Below, in pieces: positions 27,776 through 31,751 of a stretch of 31,751 bases of DNA (position 1 is its first letter; every line of letters begins with the position of its first letter). The translations under genes were made by a program, and so were the position numbers. This stretch comes from CBDUQI01 sp965369325. GTDB lineage: Bacteria; Pseudomonadota; Gammaproteobacteria; Steroidobacterales; JBCBZW01. Under the pieces are notes generated by a model. The model worked only from the letters and a program-made list of their open reading frames with translations. It was not told the origin of the DNA and did not search any database. The stretch spans positions 1 through 31,751 of the forward strand of contig CBDUQI010000047.1 of NCBI GenBank assembly GCA_965369325.1, given 5' to 3'.

Positions 27776-28675
27776 TTAGTCGGTCGTTTCGTTAATGATT
27801 GCGAGGGTACGCTCCAATGCGACCATCGCATCTGGATCTTCGTCTACGTTTAGAACGCTTCCCTCGCGGGAAACGTTGACGCTGCGCTCGGTGTAGTCCA
27901 ACGTCATTTCATGTTGAAGCGTCTGGCGTACGCGCTCAAGCAACGGTGTGTACGTCGCCGCCGTGGAACCATACCGTGCTACGCCGCTGACTAATGCGCG
28001 GCGGCCAAAGAAGGCGCGATCCTGAAGCAGCCGGATGAGTTCGGGGAGCAATTCCTGCGGCGGATTATTGACTCTAAGCAGGGCTGTCGCCGCCTCTACG
28101 CTGACAATGTCTGCAGATCCACGAGCGGCTTGTAGCAGCGCTTGCTGGATGTGTGGTGATGAGATATGACTGGGTGATAGTTTGCGAAAGTAGTTTGCCT
28201 TGGCTTGGCGATCGTCTTCGCTCAACGCCCGGCTTAAAATCACCTCCGCAACGGAACCTGAGTTGCTGTATAACGCTGCCACCACTGCACTCGCCTGTGC
28301 GCTCACCTGCTGGTCTGCGCTCATCACCAGGTGGGTGACGGTTGCTTCGAAGCGTGGAGGATCGGCCAGCGCTCTGTCCACCGCCGCCAAACGATGAAGC
28401 GATGCCAGAGCCAACCGCTGCACCTCGCTGTGCTCGGAATCCAAAGCGGTCGCGATCACTCGGCGCGCGCCAGCACCAAATTGTTCGGGACCAACGCTCG
28501 CGAACGATTCTATGGCGTGGCGCTGAATGTCAGCATCTGCCGAACGCAACGCGGACAGCGTCATATCCACATCTGCACTCGGCACAGGTTGTGTATGGGC
28601 CGTCTGTGTTCTTGCACCGTAGCCGACCGCAGCAACGATAAGTAGCAATGTACTGGCACCGACAACAACTCTCAC
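27776..28675 (-). CDS. Hypothetical exported/anchored HEAT-like repeat protein
   Basis: A 299-residue protein with an N-terminal hydrophobic segment (about 2-20), either a signal anchor or signal peptide. Alpha-helical repeats of HEAT type follow: units such as SADADIQRHAIESFASVG, SEHSEVQRLALASLHRLA and ADQQVSAQASAVVAALY recur roughly every 35-40 residues. No catalytic motif is visible. HEAT-type solenoids usually scaffold protein contacts; the partner is unknown. The start is GTG with a weak ribosome site. It is transcribed leftward and separated by 44 bases from recR upstream, so it may be read through from the recR unit. Confidence 0.72.
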   Translation of the reverse strand: MRVVVGASTLLLIVAAVGYGARTQTAHTQPVPSADVDMTLSALRSADADIQRHAIESFASVGPEQFGAGARRVIATALDSEHSEVQRLALASLHRLAAVDRALADPPRFEATVTHLVMSADQQVSAQASAVVAALYSNSGSVAEVILSRALSEDDRQAKANYFRKLSPSHISSPHIQQALLQAARGSADIVSVEAATALLRVNNPPQELLPELIRLLQDRAFFGRRALVSGVARYGSTAATYTPLLERVRQTLQHEMTLDYTERSVNVSREGSVLNVDEDPDAMVALERTLAIINETTD

Positions 28676-28719
28676 AGCGTACTACTCAGTTAGATCACAG
28701 CGATGATGCCTGCGAACGG

Positions 28720-29316
28720 CTAAAGCTCCTGACGCCCCGCAATGGCGTGCGACAGCGTGCCGACGTCCACATACTCCAGCTCCCCACCAATTGGCACCCC
28801 ATGTGCGATGCGGCTGGCCGCGATATCAAATCCGCGCGCCATATCGGCAATGTAGTGCGCGGTGGCCTCGCCCTCCACCGTTGGATTGGTCGCCAGAATA
28901 ACCTCACGTATCTGGCCAGCGCTGAGACGTTGCGCCAGCTTATCCAACCCCAGTTCCTGCGGGCCCACACCATCTAATGGCGACAGATGCCCCATCAGCA
29001 CAAAGTAGTGCCCGGCGTATCCGGCGGATTGTTCCACCGCCACCACATCGGCAGGTGTTTCCACCACGCATAACAGCCCTGGATCGCGTTTGGGGGCACT
29101 GCAGATTGCACATACCGGCTCTTCGGTAAGCATCCGGCAGCGCTCGCAATGGGCGATGTTATTGCATGCATCACGCAAACTGCCGGCCAGTGCCCGCGCG
29201 GCATCCCGATCTTTATCCAACAGATGGAACGCCATGCGCTGAGCACTTTTGGGGCCGACACCGGGAAGACATCGCAACGCCTCAATCAGCGCGGCAAGCA
29301 GGGGCGAGTAAATCAC
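28720..29316 (-). CDS. recR: Recombination mediator protein RecR
   Basis: Works with RecO (and RecF) to load RecA on SSB-coated DNA during gap repair. The 198-residue product has the helix-hairpin-helix LRCLPGVGPKSAQRMAFHLL, a C4 zinc finger with Cys57, Cys60, Cys69 and Cys72, and a Toprim domain beginning LLCVVETPADVVAVE. It ends with the usual C-terminal LEYVDVGTLSHAI. The start is GTG at 29316; the N-terminus MIYSPLLAALIEAL fits the family. It is 33 bases after the ybaB stop on the same strand, the classical dnaX-ybaB-recR order. Confidence 0.97.
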   Translation of the reverse strand: MIYSPLLAALIEALRCLPGVGPKSAQRMAFHLLDKDRDAARALAGSLRDACNNIAHCERCRMLTEEPVCAICSAPKRDPGLLCVVETPADVVAVEQSAGYAGHYFVLMGHLSPLDGVGPQELGLDKLAQRLSAGQIREVILATNPTVEGEATAHYIADMARGFDIAASRIAHGVPIGGELEYVDVGTLSHAIAGRQEL

Positions 29317-29349
29317 GGTAGCGGCAACAATCGACAGTACGTCATCGGC

Positions 29350-29673
29350 TTAAAACGGCAGACCAAGCCCCGGAGGCAAACCCATGCCCGCGGTCAGGCC
29401 GGACATTTTTTCTTTACTCTGCTCCTCCACCCGACGCATGGCGTCGTTCACCGCCGCGGCGATCAAATCCTCGAGCATCTGCTTGTCTTGCAACAGCGAT
29501 TCATCCTCGATGCGGATAGCGCGCACTTCTCGCTTGCCACTCACGGTCGCGCTCACCATGCCACCGCCAGACTGCCCTTGCACTTCCAATTGCTCCAGCT
29601 CCGCTTGAGCCTTTTGCATTTCGCTTTGCATTTTTTGCGCCTGTTTCATCAGGCGACCAAGATCTGCTTTCAT
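29350..29673 (-). CDS. ybaB: YbaB/EbfC family nucleoid-associated protein
   Basis: Small DNA-binding protein of 107 residues that coats and compacts DNA as a tweezer-shaped dimer. Visible features are the N-terminal helix GRLMKQAQKMQSEMQKAQAE, the strand region with GMVSATVSGKREVRAIRIED, and the C-terminal helix with LIAAAVNDAMRRVEEQ. It ends in the Gly/Leu/Pro-rich tail GLPPGLGLPF, as in E. coli YbaB. A GGAG lies about 7 bases before the ATG. It is 27 bases downstream of dnaX. Confidence 0.96.
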   Translation of the reverse strand: MKADLGRLMKQAQKMQSEMQKAQAELEQLEVQGQSGGGMVSATVSGKREVRAIRIEDESLLQDKQMLEDLIAAAVNDAMRRVEEQSKEKMSGLTAGMGLPPGLGLPF

Positions 29674-29700
29674 GATAGTGCTCCGACCAGTGTCCCGCCG

Positions 29701-31515
29701 CTAAAGCGGCTCGATGCTCTGGGTGTTAATCCGGGCACCCAACATGTCCTGCAGCGCTCGCACATTCGGGTCTGCCGCGAGTGCATCATGCGCCCCCTGC
29801 AGGCGCGCGGCCGCTTCACGCACGTCACGCCGTGCGATGGTCTCCGCCTCCAACGCGCCCGGCACAACCCGTAAACTCACCTGCTCTTCGTAGTGTTTAC
29901 ACATTGCATCCTGTAGGCGTCCACGCAAATTATCCGTCAACGCATGTTGCTGGGTGTCATCCAGTAGCAAATACACCGTGCTCCCTTCGCGCTTCTGTAA
30001 CAGGCAATTCGCTGCCAGTTGGCGTACGGCCCCCTGCAGGCCCATCGCATCCACTTGCTGATGCCAAGCCAGTGCACCCGGATCGCCCGGAGGCAATGAC
30101 GGCGCAGCGGTATTCGCACCGGTCGGTGCGGCGGCGGGCGCGGCAGCGGCGGCGGTGCTCGACGCGCCGGTCGGGGCGTTAGCCGTTTGCGCGCGAGGCG
30201 CGGGTGTTGCCTGACGCGGCGGCTTGGATGTCGTTGCCGCATCGCTTGCGCGCGCCGCTGATTGCGCGCTAACGGCATGACTGATCACGGGCGCATCCTC
30301 GTGGGCTACGCTGGGAATGCCGGAGCCCTGGGTCGCCAGCGTGCTCGCTGCGGCGGCGGTACTGTCAGCGCTTGGCGATGTACCAACCGCGGGCGTCGCC
30401 ACACGCTTACCGCCGCCGGCATCGCCGGCGCCTGCCGGTGAGAAGGCCAGCATGCGCAGCAACACCATCTCAAATCCTGAGCGCGGGTCCGGCGCCAGCG
30501 GCAGGTCGCGTGAGCCGGTGATCGCAATCTGATAGTAAAGTTGCACATCATCCGGGGCGAACTGCCCGGCCAGTGTGCTAATGCTCTGGGCATCCTCCAC
30601 GCGGTCCGCCAAACTCTCCGGCACCACCTGCGCAAGCGCAATCTGTTGCAACATCGCGCTGAGCTCGCCAATCACCGCATCAAAATCGATGCCACGCGAT
30701 TGGATCTCATCCACTACAGCCAACATACCCGCGCCGTCCTGGTGGGCAAGCGCCTGCAATAACTGGCTAACATGCGTCTGATCAACACTGCCCAGCATCT
30801 CGTTAATATCGCTTGCCCCTAGCGTCCCACCGCCGTAAGCGATTGCTTGGTCAAGCAGGCTAAGCGCATCGCGCATGCTGCCATCAGCCGCTCGGGCCAG
30901 CGCGTTCAGCGCGCCAGTTTCGGCCTCGATCGACTCAGCCTCCACCAGATGCGCCAGATGCCCGCGTATCAACCCGGTGGAAAGCCGGCGCAGATTAAAC
31001 TGCAAACAACGCGACAGCACCGTGACGGGGAGTTTCTGCGGATCGGTGGTGGCAAGCAGGAACTTCACGTGGGGCGGCGGCTCTTCCAGCGTCTTGAGCA
31101 ATGCGTTAAACGAATGCGTCGAGAGCATGTGCACTTCGTCAATCAGGTAAACCTTGTAACGCCCGCGCGTGGGTGAGTACTGCACGTTGTCCAACAGCTC
31201 GCGGGTGTCGTCAACCCGGGTGCGGGAGGCGGCATCTACCTCGATCAAATCGACAAAACGCCCTTCATCAATTTCCTGACAAGTTGAGCACTCCCCGCAA
31301 GGCTTGGAGGAAACACCCGCCTCACAGTTAATACACTTGGCCAAAATGCGGGCCAGTGTGGTCTTACCCACCCCGCGCATACCGGAGAACAAAAACGCGT
31401 GGTGCAGCCGGTCGTTATCCAGCGCGTTTATCAGGGCTTTGAGCACATGCTCCTGGCCCACCACGGTGGAAAAGTCTTTCGGCCGCCATTTGCGCGCCAA
31501 CACCAGATAGCTCAT
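29701..31515 (-). CDS. dnaX: DNA polymerase III subunit gamma/tau
   Basis: ATPase of the clamp loader; tau also ties together the core polymerases and the helicase. The 604-residue product begins MSYLVLARKWRPKDF, with Walker A GMRGVGKTT at 45-53, a zinc module with Cys residues in CINCEAG...PCGECSTC, Walker B LIDEVHML and sensor SRC. The AAA+ and collar domains are followed by a long Ala/Pro/Thr-rich linker and a C-terminal tau-like domain starting near ALAWHQQVDAMGL. I see no A AAA AAG slippery site of the E. coli type, so a shorter gamma form may not be made by that route. It heads the dnaX-ybaB-recR unit. Confidence 0.97.
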   Translation of the reverse strand: MSYLVLARKWRPKDFSTVVGQEHVLKALINALDNDRLHHAFLFSGMRGVGKTTLARILAKCINCEAGVSSKPCGECSTCQEIDEGRFVDLIEVDAASRTRVDDTRELLDNVQYSPTRGRYKVYLIDEVHMLSTHSFNALLKTLEEPPPHVKFLLATTDPQKLPVTVLSRCLQFNLRRLSTGLIRGHLAHLVEAESIEAETGALNALARAADGSMRDALSLLDQAIAYGGGTLGASDINEMLGSVDQTHVSQLLQALAHQDGAGMLAVVDEIQSRGIDFDAVIGELSAMLQQIALAQVVPESLADRVEDAQSISTLAGQFAPDDVQLYYQIAITGSRDLPLAPDPRSGFEMVLLRMLAFSPAGAGDAGGGKRVATPAVGTSPSADSTAAAASTLATQGSGIPSVAHEDAPVISHAVSAQSAARASDAATTSKPPRQATPAPRAQTANAPTGASSTAAAAAPAAAPTGANTAAPSLPPGDPGALAWHQQVDAMGLQGAVRQLAANCLLQKREGSTVYLLLDDTQQHALTDNLRGRLQDAMCKHYEEQVSLRVVPGALEAETIARRDVREAAARLQGAHDALAADPNVRALQDMLGARINTQSIEPL

Positions 31516-31554
31516 CTAAAACTGTTCGCCGTATGTCGCTTTGATCAAGTGTGT

Positions 31555-31563
31555 AATGTAGCA
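31555..31563 (-). promoter_or_regulatory. Candidate extended -10 for dnaX
   Basis: Read leftward, TGCTACATT resembles an extended -10 box, about 40 bases before the dnaX ATG. There is no good -35. It is offered only as the best match in the short gap between the 4.5S RNA gene and dnaX. Confidence 0.25.
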
Positions 31564-31616
31564 CGCCGGGTGCGGGAGGCGGTGTACTCAACAAGGTGAA
31601 GCTGTCACCCATCCGA

Positions 31617-31644
31617 GCGCGGGCCAGATGGAGGCGGCCCGCGC
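31617..31644 (-). terminator. Perfect 9-bp inverted repeat at the 3' end of the 4.5S RNA gene
   Basis: GCGCGGGCC (31617-31625) and GGCCCGCGC (31636-31644) pair perfectly over a 10-base loop. One arm is the 3' arm of the 4.5S RNA itself. The hairpin would end the small RNA transcript, although no T-run follows, and may also affect 3' processing. Confidence 0.45.
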
Positions 31645-31742
31645 CAGCCACACCCCGGCACCCGGCGTCACCGCTACCGCTGCTCCCTTCCGGGCCTGAC
31701 GGAGTTCACGGCTAACCGTCGCGAGGGGACCGACGCGGCCCA
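31636..31742 (-). ncRNA. ffs: Signal recognition particle 4.5S RNA
   Basis: RNA component of the bacterial SRP, which with Ffh targets nascent membrane proteins to FtsY. Read leftward, the conserved apical hairpin GUCAGGCCCGGAAGGGAGCA lies at about 31681-31700 with the GGAA tetraloop, followed by GGUGACGCCGGGUGCCGGGGU, which pairs back as in E. coli 4.5S RNA. The closing stem is formed by GGCCGCG near 31740 and the arm ending near 31636. The ends are estimates from pairing. The position upstream of dnaX is the common gammaproteobacterial arrangement. The promoter lies beyond the window. Confidence 0.93.
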
Positions 31743-31751
31743 CCATAGAGC

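Overview
This window reads as the chromosome of a GC-rich Gammaproteobacterium. The clearest sign is the block 4.5S RNA - dnaX - ybaB - recR at the right end, a conserved arrangement in that class. Also pointing there are oligoribonuclease near RsgA, the PEP synthase / PpsR pair, a YqiB-type (DUF1249) protein, a Prc/Tsp tail-specific protease and RND efflux genes. I cannot name the genus. The dockerin-like / beta-helix exoprotein suggests an environmental lineage. About 20 of the 22 intact protein genes look like ordinary chromosomal genes; I see no insertion sequence, prophage, CRISPR array or tRNA.

Layout, left to right. (1) 1-2445: the tail of an unidentified upstream frame, the prc protease gene and a good intrinsic terminator. 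(2) 2446-10240: an RND efflux operon read rightward, preceded by a recognisable sigma70-type promoter overlapped by a dyad. It encodes a lipoprotein adaptor and two different RND permeases, with no outer-membrane channel gene. (3) 10244-10732: a SlyD-like FKBP isomerase, leftward, abutting the efflux operon tail to tail. (4) 10972-13197: the most unusual gene, encoding a cytoplasmic TIR domain, one membrane segment and a long TPR array made of seven to eight DNA-level 120-bp repeats. (5) 13290-14705: a MATE exporter, leftward. (6) 14832-17195: a secreted beta-helix protein ending in thrombospondin-3-like and dockerin-like calcium motifs. (7) 17259-18952: a two-gene leftward unit, DUF1249 plus an unrecognised coiled-coil protein.

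(8) 19213-23147: ppsR and ppsA, divergently arranged, with a small membrane-associated protein translationally coupled to ppsA. (9) 23144-25325: leftward orn - DUF938 methyltransferase, then a lipoprotein beta-propeller. (10) 25456-27699: an M48 membrane protease and rsgA, rightward, with a strong hairpin just before rsgA. (11) 27776-28675: an exported or anchored HEAT-like repeat protein. (12) 28720-31742: recR, ybaB, dnaX and 4.5S RNA, all leftward.

How the genes work together: the adaptor and permeases form the inner part of a tripartite pump that must borrow a TolC-type channel. PpsR switches PpsA on and off, so gluconeogenic PEP synthesis is controlled by a local pair. DnaX, YbaB and RecR belong to replication and recombination repair. 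Orn and RsgA serve RNA turnover and 30S maturation. The TIR-TM-TPR gene is the best candidate for an undescribed system: by the positive-inside rule its TPR array should lie in the periplasm and its TIR domain in the cytoplasm, a receptor-like layout. No stretch longer than 300 bases lacks a gene; the longest gap (2359-2652) holds a terminator, a second hairpin and the efflux promoter.
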